Assembly (NCBI GenBank): GCA_900768105.1
Contig: CAAGBQ010000082.1
Location: 1-7,752, forward strand
DNA: 7,752 bases
Direction of reading: 5' to 3'
Source of the DNA: Oscillospiraceae bacterium
GTDB taxonomy: Bacteria > Bacillota > Clostridia > Oscillospirales > Ruminococcaceae
A program made the position numbers and the translations under genes. Each line of letters opens with the position of its first letter. Position 1 is the stretch's first letter. This document shows positions 1 through 5,638 of this stretch, in pieces. The notes under the pieces are model-generated. The model searched no databases and was not told the origin of the DNA. It was given only the letters and a program-made list of their open reading frames with translations.

Positions 1-48
1 CCCGATACCGGTGACCGCTACCTTTCCACTCCTCTTTTTGCAGATTGA
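1..48 (+). CDS. cysK: Cysteine synthase (O-acetylserine sulfhydrylase), C-terminal end only
   Basis: The window opens inside a reading frame whose last 15 residues read PDTGDRYLSTPLFAD followed by TGA at 46-48. This matches the very C-terminus of bacterial cysteine synthases, where a PDTG(E/D)RYLST motif precedes a short hydrophobic end. The enzyme makes cysteine from O-acetylserine and sulfide in the cytoplasm with pyridoxal phosphate. Only the tail is visible, so catalytic residues cannot be checked. The next gene starts 18 bases downstream on the same strand, which suggests co-transcription with the HD hydrolase, mnmA and rrf2. In Bacillus subtilis CysK is the partner protein of the Rrf2 regulator CymR, so the proximity to an Rrf2 gene is suggestive. 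The identification rests on a short but distinctive motif. Confidence 0.8.
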   Translation, partial: PDTGDRYLSTPLFAD

Positions 49-66
49 TTTTTTACGGAGGTTTTT

Positions 67-633
67 ATGATTCCGACTAAAGCAGAAGCCGAAGCGCTTT
101 TAAAAAAATACAATTCCGACCCGTTCCATTTAAAGCACGCCGCAATAGTTTCGGGAGTTATGGAATACTTTGCAAATAAGCTTGGCTATGGCGACGAAGC
201 CGAATTTTGGGGCATAGTAGGGCTTTTGCACGACCTTGATTTTGAGCAGTTTCCGCAGGAACACTGCATAAAAAGTCAGGAGATTATGCGCAGCGCCGGC
301 ATTGACGAGCGCATAATCCGTGCCACCGCAAGCCACGGCTACGGCATAACCGTCGATATAAAGCCGGAGCATACCATGGAAAAAGTGCTTTATGCAACGG
401 ATGAGCTTACCGGACTTATCGGCGCAGTGGCTATTATGCGTCCTTCCAAAAGCGTTGCCGACCTTGAGCTTAAATCCGTAAAAAAGAAATTTAAAAGTGC
501 CGGCTTCGCTGCGGGCTGCTCCCGCGAGGTAATAACTAACGGTGCGGAAATGCTTGGTTGGAGCCTTGACGACCTTATAACCGAAACCATTCTTGCAATG
601 CGTGCAACGCCCGCCGCAAAATTTGACGAATAA
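67..633 (+). CDS. HD-domain phosphohydrolase, small stand-alone type
   Basis: A 188-residue cytoplasmic protein of the HD superfamily of metal-dependent phosphohydrolases. The motif residues are visible in order: H24 in HLKHAAIVS, the H55-D56 doublet in GLLHDLDFE, H90 in TASHGYG, and D112 in ATDELTGL. These would form the metal site. There is no signal peptide, membrane segment or second domain. The start is set by GGAGG at 57-61, five bases before the ATG. The substrate is unknown; family members act on nucleotides or other phosphate esters. It lies between cysK and mnmA, and its stop codon is one base away from the mnmA start, so it is almost certainly co-transcribed and probably translationally coupled. 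A link to tRNA or sulfur metabolism is inference from position only. Confidence 0.9.
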   Translation: MIPTKAEAEALLKKYNSDPFHLKHAAIVSGVMEYFANKLGYGDEAEFWGIVGLLHDLDFEQFPQEHCIKSQEIMRSAGIDERIIRATASHGYGITVDIKPEHTMEKVLYATDELTGLIGAVAIMRPSKSVADLELKSVKKKFKSAGFAAGCSREVITNGAEMLGWSLDDLITETILAMRATPAAKFDE

Positions 634-634
634 T

Positions 635-1717
635 ATGAAAATTCTTGTTGCAATGAGCGGCGGTGTAGATTCCAGCGTTGCCGCAAAGCTTTTGCTTGAC
701 GGCGGCAATGATTGCATCGGCTGCACCATGAAGCTTTATAATAATGAGGATGCGGGTATCTCAAAGGGGCATACCTGCTGTTCACTTGACGATGTGGAGG
801 ACGCGCGCAGTGTTGCATACCGCCTTGGCATTGAGCACTTTGTTTTCAATTTTTCCGATGATTTTCGTGAGAAAATAATCGACAAATTTGTGGAAAGCTA
901 TTGCCGCGGTCTTACCCCAAACCCTTGTATAGACTGCAACCGCTATATGAAATTCAATAAGCTTTTTGACCGCGCAGCCATTCTTGGCTGTGACTATATT
1001 GCAACCGGTCATTATGCCAGGATTGAATTCAAAAACGGCAAATATCTGCTGAAAAAGGCGGTTGACCCTTCTAAAGACCAAAGCTATGTTCTCTATTCCA
1101 TGACACAAAATCAGCTTTCACACACTTTGTTTCCTCTTGGCGGAATGTGCAAGGAGGAAACGCGAAAAATTGCAGAGGAAAGCGGATTTATCAATGCCCA
1201 AAAGCCGGACAGCCAGGATATTTGCTTTGTTCCGGACGGCGATTACGCAAAAATAATCGAGCTGCACACCGGAAAGAAGGCTCCATTCGGAAATTTCGTA
1301 GATAAGAATGGCAATATCCTTGGAAAACACAAAGGGATTATTCACTATACCATAGGTCAACACCGGTGGCTTGGCATAGATTTGCCCGGAAAGCGCTATG
1401 TTTGCCGCATATGTCCAAAAAACAATACTGTTGTACTCGGAACGGCAGATGAGCTTTTCAGCCGTGAGGCTTTTGCTGAAGATTTTAACTGGATTTCCGG
1501 AGAGGCTCCGGAAAGGCCGTTCCGCTGCAAGGCAAAAATCCGTTATCGCCAGCCGGAGCAATGGGCTACCGTGACTCCCATTGGCAAAAACGCCGCGCAA
1601 ATTGTTTTTGATGAACCGCAGCGCGCTATAACTCCCGGTCAGGCGGCCGTTTTATATGATGGAGAAACCGTTCTTGGCGGGGGAGTAATCGCCGCCGAAG
1701 AAGGAGGCAGCGTATGA
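635..1717 (+). CDS. mnmA: tRNA-specific 2-thiouridylase MnmA
   Basis: A 360-residue enzyme that thiolates position 2 of the wobble uridine U34 in tRNAs for Lys, Glu and Gln, using ATP to adenylate the base and sulfur passed from a desulfurase. Visible motifs are the PP-loop SGGVDSS (residues 8-14), TPNPCIDCN (94-102), ATGHYARI (123-130), KDQSYVL (147-153) and DSQDICFVP (192-200) with the catalytic cysteine C197; a C-terminal beta-barrel domain follows. Length is normal. The ATG at 635 gives the canonical MKILVAMSGG start; an in-frame ATG at 593 would add 14 atypical residues. I see no good ribosome binding site, and the HD gene stops at 633, so reinitiation after that gene is likely. C98 and C101 form a Cys-x2-Cys where the E. 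coli enzyme has Asp at the first position. The rrf2 start overlaps its stop by four bases. Confidence 0.97.
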   Translation: MKILVAMSGGVDSSVAAKLLLDGGNDCIGCTMKLYNNEDAGISKGHTCCSLDDVEDARSVAYRLGIEHFVFNFSDDFREKIIDKFVESYCRGLTPNPCIDCNRYMKFNKLFDRAAILGCDYIATGHYARIEFKNGKYLLKKAVDPSKDQSYVLYSMTQNQLSHTLFPLGGMCKEETRKIAEESGFINAQKPDSQDICFVPDGDYAKIIELHTGKKAPFGNFVDKNGNILGKHKGIIHYTIGQHRWLGIDLPGKRYVCRICPKNNTVVLGTADELFSREAFAEDFNWISGEAPERPFRCKAKIRYRQPEQWATVTPIGKNAAQIVFDEPQRAITPGQAAVLYDGETVLGGGVIAAEEGGSV

Positions 1718-2139
1718 TTTCAACTCGCGGAAGATATGCTCTTCGAGTAATGATAGACCTTGCGGAACACAGCGGCGGCGATTTTGTTCCCATGAAAGAG
1801 GTTGCCGCCCGTCAGGAAATCTCTCTTAAATACATTGAACGAATAATGCCGCTGCTCACAAAAGAAAAGCTTGTGGAAGGCCAGCACGGCAAGGGCGGCG
1901 GCTATCGCCTTTGCCGCCCGCCGGAGGACTATTCCGTAGGAGAAATCCTACGCATTACGGAGGGCGGCCTTGCGCCGGTTGCATGCCTTGAATGTGGCGC
2001 AAAGCCGTGCTCGCGCGCGGCGGAATGCCGCACATTGCCGATGTGGCAAAAATATTACGCCATGACGAACGAATTTTTTGACGGAATTTCCGTCGCCGAC
2101 CTTATGCAAAATGAAGCTGCTTTTGATTATGTGATATAG
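1714..2139 (+). CDS. Rrf2-family transcriptional regulator with four-cysteine loop (IscR/CymR-like)
   Basis: A 141-residue DNA-binding repressor or activator of the Rrf2 family. The N-terminal winged helix runs from MISTRGRYALRVMIDLA through ISLKYIERIMPLL to the wing HGKGGGYRL (residues 59-66). A dimerisation helix follows, with a loop carrying C91, C94, C99 and C105. IscR holds [2Fe-2S] through three cysteines and a histidine three residues after the last cysteine. Here C105 is followed by R-T-L, so that histidine is absent and C91 is additional. The start is supported by GGAGG at 1703-1707 inside the end of mnmA, and ATGA forms a four-base start/stop overlap. Given cysK upstream, it could be an Fe-S or cysteine-status sensor, or a CymR-like partner of CysK; its targets are unknown. 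No cysteine desulfurase gene is in view. Confidence 0.94.
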   Translation: MISTRGRYALRVMIDLAEHSGGDFVPMKEVAARQEISLKYIERIMPLLTKEKLVEGQHGKGGGYRLCRPPEDYSVGEILRITEGGLAPVACLECGAKPCSRAAECRTLPMWQKYYAMTNEFFDGISVADLMQNEAAFDYVI

Positions 2140-2143
2140 TGCA

Positions 2144-2183
2144 AAAGAATCCCCCGTGCTCAAAATGAGCACGGGGATTCTTT
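2144..2183. terminator. Bidirectional intrinsic terminator between rrf2 and glpP
   Basis: The left arm at 2144-2162 and the right arm at 2166-2183 pair over 18 positions with a single bulged C in the left arm; the loop is AAA. The stem core is CCCCGTGCTC/GAGCACGGGG, flanked by AAAGAAT and ATTCTTT, giving a short U run in either direction. It lies just after the rrf2 stop and downstream of the convergent glpP gene, so it can end both transcripts. Confidence 0.85.
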
Positions 2184-2200
2184 ATCTGCTTTTTCACATA

Positions 2201-2214
2201 TGCTCAAAATGAGC
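2201..2214. repeat. Second copy of the terminator apex sequence
   Basis: TGCTCAAAATGAGC occurs at 2157-2170, inside the terminator apex, and again at 2201-2214, 44 bases later. The second copy can form only a short stem (GCTCA/TGAGC) around an AAA loop and lacks the GC-rich base. It lies 14 bases beyond the glpP stop in the minus direction, where an A/T-rich stretch follows it. It may be a weak first terminator for glpP or a remnant of local duplication. Confidence 0.5.
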
Positions 2215-2228
2215 GTACATTTTCGTTT

Positions 2229-2792
2229 TTACGCATTCCAAACCTCGCGGCAAGTGGTAGATATTCCGTCCGCACCCGCTTCAAGCGCGGTTATGGCATC
2301 GTCCTTGTCGCCGATAAGCCCTCCGGCTATTACCGGCACCCTTGCCGCAGCAACAACGCGTTTTATCACTTTTGGCATAGCACCGGGAAGCACCTCCACA
2401 CAGTCCGCACCCACAGCGGAAAGCTGCTTTAGGAACGAATCCAGCGACTTGCTGTCCAAAAGGAAGCAGCGATGTATCGTCATAAGCCCAAGCTCCCGCG
2501 CGGCCTTTATTACGGCGGGTTTTGTGCTTATCACTCCGTCGGCAGCTGTATTTTCCTTAATAAAGCGCGCCGCAGGTTCTTTAAGGGCAAGCCCTTCCAC
2601 AAGGTCGGCGTGGACAAAGCATATTTTTCCCGCATCCTTAATTTTTTGCACTATTCCGCCTATATCGCAAATGCTTCCGAAAAGAGTGAACACAATATCG
2701 CAGTCCGACCGTACCGCAAGCTCCACGCTTTCGTCATCCTTTACCGCCGCTATTATCGGAGAAACGGCAAGAATCTCCTTTATTTTGTTCAT
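2229..2792 (-). CDS. glpP: Glycerol-3-phosphate-responsive antiterminator GlpP
   Basis: A 187-residue TIM-barrel-like cytoplasmic protein of the GlpP family. In Bacillus, GlpP with bound glycerol-3-phosphate binds glp leader mRNA and prevents premature termination. Conserved stretches visible here are SPIIAAVKD (residues 11-19), FTLFGSICDIG (35-45), FVHADLVEGL (59-68), GVISTKPAVI (86-95), EVLPGAMPK (133-141), the phosphate-binding-type VPVIAGGLI (152-160) and GADGISTT (173-180). Length matches the family. The ATG lies seven bases after the HAD gene stop, with a modest GAAAGG upstream, so the two genes are probably one transcript. No glpF, glpK or glpD gene is in view, so its target leader must lie elsewhere. 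Assignment of the family is firm; RNA binding is known from the family, not visible here. Confidence 0.92.
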   Translation of the reverse strand: MNKIKEILAVSPIIAAVKDDESVELAVRSDCDIVFTLFGSICDIGGIVQKIKDAGKICFVHADLVEGLALKEPAARFIKENTAADGVISTKPAVIKAARELGLMTIHRCFLLDSKSLDSFLKQLSAVGADCVEVLPGAMPKVIKRVVAAARVPVIAGGLIGDKDDAITALEAGADGISTTCREVWNA

Positions 2793-2799
2793 CCCGCTT

Positions 2800-3585
2800 T
2801 CAGCCTTTCTTCAATTTAATTAGTATATCCGCAGCTTCGGCAAAGCCAAGCCCGCCTTCTTTCTCAGTAATATACTTTGGCAGATGCTTCATAAGGTGGG
2901 CATAGCGCATTACATTCCGAACGCCGCAGGCAGTTGTAAAATATTCAAACATCGGCTCGTCATTGGTTGCGTCGCCAAAATATATTGCGCAGTCCTTCGG
3001 CTCCTCTATTCCAAGGCGCTCCTTAAAATAAAGCTTCGTCATGGGCAGCTTGTCATAATCTCCGAACCATGTGTTTATGTGAATGGAGCTTATGTTTCCG
3101 TGGCCGCCGATGCTTTTTACTATACCGAGAATATCCTGTGCCTGTTCATACGACAGCGCTTCCTCCGGCTCTTCCGCATAGTTGAACGCAAAATCGTTAA
3201 AGCGGCTGAACTGGTCTATGCTTATCTTTACATCCGGATATTTTTCACGGACGGCAGAAAGTATTTTTTCATGCTCCGCTGCAATGTCGCCCGAAATTGA
3301 CGGATGTATAAAGCTTTTTCGTGAACCGTTCTCCAAATAGAACGCAACGCTCCCGCTTTCGGCAATAATTGCTTCCACCGGCCAATCGGTGATATTTACG
3401 GAAGCCCAGCCGGCGGTCCTTCCCGTTACGGGAATTATTTTGAAGCCCGCATTATGCAGGCGCCAAAGCGCCGCATACGCTTCCGGAAGCATTGGACCGT
3501 CGTTGGTAAGCGTACCGTCAATGTCCGTGAGTATATATTCTATTTTTTGTGCTTCTTCTTTTGTAATTTCACTTATATTTTTCAT
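2800..3585 (-). CDS. HAD-IIB family hydrolase (Cof/sucrose-phosphatase-like phosphatase)
   Basis: A 261-residue cytoplasmic HAD phosphatase. Motif I is DIDGTLTND (residues 21-29), with nucleophile D21 and acid/base D23. Motif II is T54 in PVTGRTAGW, motif III is K184 in PMTKLYF, and motif IV is FGDATNDEPMF (203-213) with D205 and D209. The stretch between about residues 75 and 185 is the C2-type cap of subfamily IIB, including SIHINTWFGDYDK. The start at 3585 is chosen because GGAGG at 3591-3595 sits five bases upstream; the frame stays open further upstream but those residues look untranslated. It is the first gene of a pair with glpP and is driven by a strong promoter at 3638-3666. The substrate is unknown. 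The pairing makes a sugar or glycerol phosphate a reasonable guess, but only that. Confidence 0.92.
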   Translation of the reverse strand: MKNISEITKEEAQKIEYILTDIDGTLTNDGPMLPEAYAALWRLHNAGFKIIPVTGRTAGWASVNITDWPVEAIIAESGSVAFYLENGSRKSFIHPSISGDIAAEHEKILSAVREKYPDVKISIDQFSRFNDFAFNYAEEPEEALSYEQAQDILGIVKSIGGHGNISSIHINTWFGDYDKLPMTKLYFKERLGIEEPKDCAIYFGDATNDEPMFEYFTTACGVRNVMRYAHLMKHLPKYITEKEGGLGFAEAADILIKLKKG

Positions 3586-3637
3586 TTTTTCCTCCATGGG
3601 CATCTGCGTCTTTTCTATAAAAGAACAACATATTATT

Positions 3638-3666
3638 ATATTACCCTTACATTTTCCTTTCGTCAA
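3638..3666 (-). promoter_or_regulatory. Sigma-A-type promoter for the HAD-glpP operon
   Basis: Read on the minus strand, TTGACG (3661-3666) is followed after exactly 17 bases by TAATAT (3638-3643). Transcription would start near 3631, leaving a leader of about 45 bases before the ATG at 3585. Both hexamers and the spacing are close to consensus. Confidence 0.8.
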
Positions 3667-3674
3667 GATAAAAT
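3647..3674 (+). promoter_or_regulatory. Possible promoter for the polysaccharide deacetylase gene
   Basis: TTACAT (3647-3652), 16 bases, then TAAAAT (3669-3674) would place a start near 3681, just ahead of the ribosome binding site at 3689-3694. The -35 match is weak. It interleaves with the divergent promoter on the other strand, so the two operons may compete for polymerase. Confidence 0.3.
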
Positions 3675-3697
3675 GCTACAAAGCAAGCGGTGATATT

Positions 3698-4495
3698 TTG
3701 CAATATTTTAAAAAAAGATTTTCGGTAATACGCCTTCGGTTTATAACACTGCCCGTGCTCATAATAATTTGGAGCACGGCACTTGTTTTGCCCTCAATCG
3801 GCGGCAAACTAATTGACCCATACCCGAATTTCTATGCGGAAGAGCGTGCTCAAACAGAGGCAAACGCGGCGGAATACGAAAAGTGTGCATACCTTTCTTT
3901 CGACGACGGGCCTTCAGCCTGCACTGACGATATTTTGGATATTCTTGCAGAAAAGAATGTTCCTGCAACATTCTTTGTCATTGGGCCGAAAGGCGAGCTT
4001 ACCGATGAACGGCTTTTGCGCATAATAAAGGAGGGACACGAAATTGGGCTTCACAGCTTTTGTCACAAATATGATGAAATCTATGCCTCCGTTGACAGCT
4101 TCCTTGCCGATTTAAGCAAAGAGCAGGAATGGATTTATTCCGTAACCGGAGAGCGCTGCTCCGTCTTTCGTTTTCCCGGCGGAAGCGCAAACTATCATGC
4201 GGACAAAGCCACCGTTTCCGCAATAAAGGAAGAAATGTCGCGCCGCGGCTTTGTTTGGTACGATTGGAATGCCGACGGTGAGGACAGCATACACAAGTAT
4301 ATCTCATCATGGGAAATTTCACAAAATGTTTTTCGCTGTGCAAAGGAAAAGGATTCCGTTGTTGTGCTTTTGCATGATGCTTCCGGTCACAAAGCCACAG
4401 TAGAGGCTCTTCCGGACATAATCGACGGCTTTATCGAACGCGGATATTCCTTCCGCCTGCTTTCCGAAATGGAAAAGCCCATGCAATATAAATAA
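3698..4495 (+). CDS. Membrane-anchored NodB-type polysaccharide deacetylase
   Basis: A 265-residue carbohydrate esterase family 4 enzyme, expected to remove acetyl groups from cell-wall or surface GlcNAc polymers outside the membrane. After a basic N-terminus (KKRFSVIRLR) a single hydrophobic segment spans about residues 15-34, an uncleaved anchor or signal peptide. The NodB domain follows: SFDDGP (67-72, with D69 and D70), the metal histidines H119 and H123 in HSFCH, RFPGGS (158-163), WYDWNADGED (187-196) and LLHD (224-227). All five motifs appear intact. There is no in-frame ATG before the domain. I chose TTG at 3698 because GGTGAT at 3689-3694 pairs with the 16S rRNA tail at correct distance. 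The frame upstream is open into the antisense of the HAD gene, which I regard as fortuitous. It looks monocistronic. Confidence 0.9.
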   Translation: MQYFKKRFSVIRLRFITLPVLIIIWSTALVLPSIGGKLIDPYPNFYAEERAQTEANAAEYEKCAYLSFDDGPSACTDDILDILAEKNVPATFFVIGPKGELTDERLLRIIKEGHEIGLHSFCHKYDEIYASVDSFLADLSKEQEWIYSVTGERCSVFRFPGGSANYHADKATVSAIKEEMSRRGFVWYDWNADGEDSIHKYISSWEISQNVFRCAKEKDSVVVLLHDASGHKATVEALPDIIDGFIERGYSFRLLSEMEKPMQYK

Positions 4496-4592
4496 TTTTC
4501 GATAAAGCGATATTCTATAACTATTGTGCAACTTTCATAATAATTTGTTCACAAGTTTGTAAAAAAAGATGATAGAATAACAAAGCTCTATA

Positions 4593-4601
4593 TGCTATAA
4601 T
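4593..4601 (+). promoter_or_regulatory. Extended -10 promoter for hpf
   Basis: TGCTATAAT at 4593-4601 is an extended -10 element (TGn plus a consensus TATAAT). No good -35 is seen at 16-18 bases upstream; the best is TAGAAT at 4573-4578. Transcription would begin near 4608, directly before the leader hairpin. The rest of 4496-4592 is A/T-rich and holds no gene that I can support. Confidence 0.6.
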
Positions 4602-4611
4602 ATAAGCACAA

Positions 4612-4636
4612 GAAAGAAAAGACGAGCTTTTCTTTC
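4612..4636 (+). promoter_or_regulatory. Perfect hairpin at the 5' end of the hpf leader
   Basis: GAAAGAAAAG (4612-4621) and CTTTTCTTTC (4627-4636) are exact inverted repeats of 10 bases around the loop ACGAG. With transcription from about 4608 the stem would sit at the extreme 5' end of the mRNA, 14 bases before the AAAGGAGG ribosome binding site at 4651-4658. It may protect the mRNA from 5' degradation or act as a control element. It is not followed by a U run, so it is unlikely to be a terminator. Confidence 0.55.
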
Positions 4637-4666
4637 AAGGTGTTATCGGCAAAGGAGGCAGAAATA

Positions 4667-5188
4667 ATGAATATCAGTTACATTTCCAAAAACACAGCTG
4701 TTCGTGACTCGTTCCGTGAAAGGTGCGAAAAAAAGCTCGCCAAGCTTGATAAATTTTTTGGCGACGATGCGAAAGCAGCCGTAACAGTCAGCACCCAGAA
4801 CGGCAACGAAACAGTGGAAGTAATGATCACCTCCGGCGGAATGTTTTTTCGGGCAGAAAAAACCACTTCCGACAGGGCGGATTCCCTTGAAGCCGTCGTT
4901 GACGCGCTTACCAAGCAGATAGTTCGCAACAAAACCAAGCTTGAGCGTAAATTCCAAAGCGGTCGCTTCCAGCCCTCTATTGACGAAAATGTTCAGCCCG
5001 ATGATTATGGCGTGCTTCGCACAAAGCGCTTCCATGTAAATCAGATGGATGTTCAGGAGGCAATTCTCGAAATGAATATGCTGGGTCACAGCTTCTTTAT
5101 GTTCCGTGACCCCGAAACCGGCGAAATCAATGTAGTCTATCGCCGTAAAGACGACAGCTACGGCTTGCTTATTCCTGAAGGACAATAA
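4667..5188 (+). CDS. hpf: Ribosome hibernation promoting factor, long form
   Basis: A 173-residue cytoplasmic protein that binds the decoding channel of the small ribosomal subunit and, in its long form, pairs two 70S ribosomes into inactive 100S dimers in stationary phase or stress. The N-terminal S30AE/YfiA domain covers about residues 1-98 and ends in the basic KLERKF stretch. A linker (about 99-112) leads to the C-terminal dimerisation domain YGVLRTKRFHVNQMDVQEAILEMNMLGHSFFMFRD...GEINVVYRRKDDSYGLL (114-168), which marks the long class found in Firmicutes. AAAGGAGG at 4651-4658 fixes the ATG at 4667; an in-frame ATG at 4640 is upstream of that site and is rejected. It is a single-gene transcript with its own promoter and terminators. 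Confidence 0.97.
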   Translation: MNISYISKNTAVRDSFRERCEKKLAKLDKFFGDDAKAAVTVSTQNGNETVEVMITSGGMFFRAEKTTSDRADSLEAVVDALTKQIVRNKTKLERKFQSGRFQPSIDENVQPDDYGVLRTKRFHVNQMDVQEAILEMNMLGHSFFMFRDPETGEINVVYRRKDDSYGLLIPEGQ

Positions 5189-5251
5189 TAAAAGCACGGG
5201 CGGCATGACTGCCTTTTATATATAGTAAGCGCAGAAACCAAACCGACCGGA

Positions 5252-5291
5252 GTGCGCCCGAAGGCTTTCCGCTTTCGGGCGCGCAGCTTTT
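5252..5291 (+). terminator. Likely intrinsic terminator of hpf
   Basis: GCGCCCGAA (5254-5262) pairs with TTCGGGCGC (5274-5282). The stem can extend inward through GGC/GCT with one G-T wobble to a TTTCC loop, and outward by two more pairs. It is followed by a short TTTT run (5288-5291). A weaker hairpin with a T run lies closer to the stop, around 5195-5219 (GGCGG/CTGCC), and may add to termination. Confidence 0.55.
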
Positions 5292-5318
5292 GCAAAAAAT
5301 ATTTTTCTTCCAACACAG

Positions 5319-5356
5319 CAAAAACAGGTATGCCCCAAAGGGCATACCTGTTTTTG
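5319..5356. terminator. Bidirectional terminator between hpf and the ymfI operon
   Basis: A perfect 17-bp stem: 5319-5335 pairs with 5340-5356 around a four-base CAAA loop. The GC-rich core is CAGGTATGCCC/GGGCATACCTG, flanked by five A on the left and five T on the right. It gives a canonical U tract in both directions, so it can stop hpf read-through and also end the minus-strand operon, whose last stop codon is at 5372. Confidence 0.92.
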
Positions 5357-5371
5357 TATTTATCGCTTTAA

Positions 5372-5635
5372 TCAGCCTTTAAGTCCCCTTGACTGGCGGT
5401 CCATATCCTCCACAACAATATCGAAAATCTCTCCCTTTGTGCTGCAATATTCAAGCACCTTCCAAGGGGTGTTGGTGTGGTAGTGAATTTTAATCAAATC
5501 CTCATCGCCGACGGCTATAAGGCAATCGCCGGGAATTTCATTCATAAGGTAATCATGGATCTCATCCTCATCAAGATCGGTATCCGTTCTTTCTATAAGG
5601 AGCTGGGTATCATATCTGTATTCACTTTCAAGCAT
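5372..5635 (-). CDS. Small stand-alone protein related to the FakA/YloV middle domain
   Basis: An 87-residue acidic protein. The run from GDCLIAVGDEDLIKIHYHT (residues 36-54) through PWKVLEYC to EIFDIVVEDMDRQ (69-81) resembles the segment after the DhaL domain of the fatty-acid kinase subunit FakA (YloV), where the matching text is of the form GDSLVVVGDDELVKVHIHT, PGEVL, KIENM. As I recall, that middle domain binds zinc through a Cys and an HxH pair. Here the HxH is kept (H51, H53) but the Cys position appears to be Asp (D9 in RYDTQ). There is no kinase domain. Similar short proteins are sometimes labelled kinase to dihydroxyacetone kinase. GGAGG at 5644-5648 precedes the ATG by eight bases, and the gene follows the BlaI-like stop by three bases. 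Function is unknown. Confidence 0.9.
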   Translation of the reverse strand: MLESEYRYDTQLLIERTDTDLDEDEIHDYLMNEIPGDCLIAVGDEDLIKIHYHTNTPWKVLEYCSTKGEIFDIVVEDMDRQSRGLKG

Positions 5636-5638
5636 TGT

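Noticed and set aside
2200..2823. A plus-strand frame of 207 codons across glpP.
   Set aside because: Ser/Thr-rich shadow of glpP; the minus-strand product matches the GlpP family throughout.
3389..3697. Upstream extension of the deacetylase frame, adding about 100 residues.
   Set aside because: It is antisense to the HAD gene start and its promoter, and the residues do not resemble a deacetylase domain. TTG at 3698 has a properly spaced ribosome binding site.
4643..5206. A minus-strand frame of 187 codons over hpf.
   Set aside because: Antisense shadow of a clear hpf gene.
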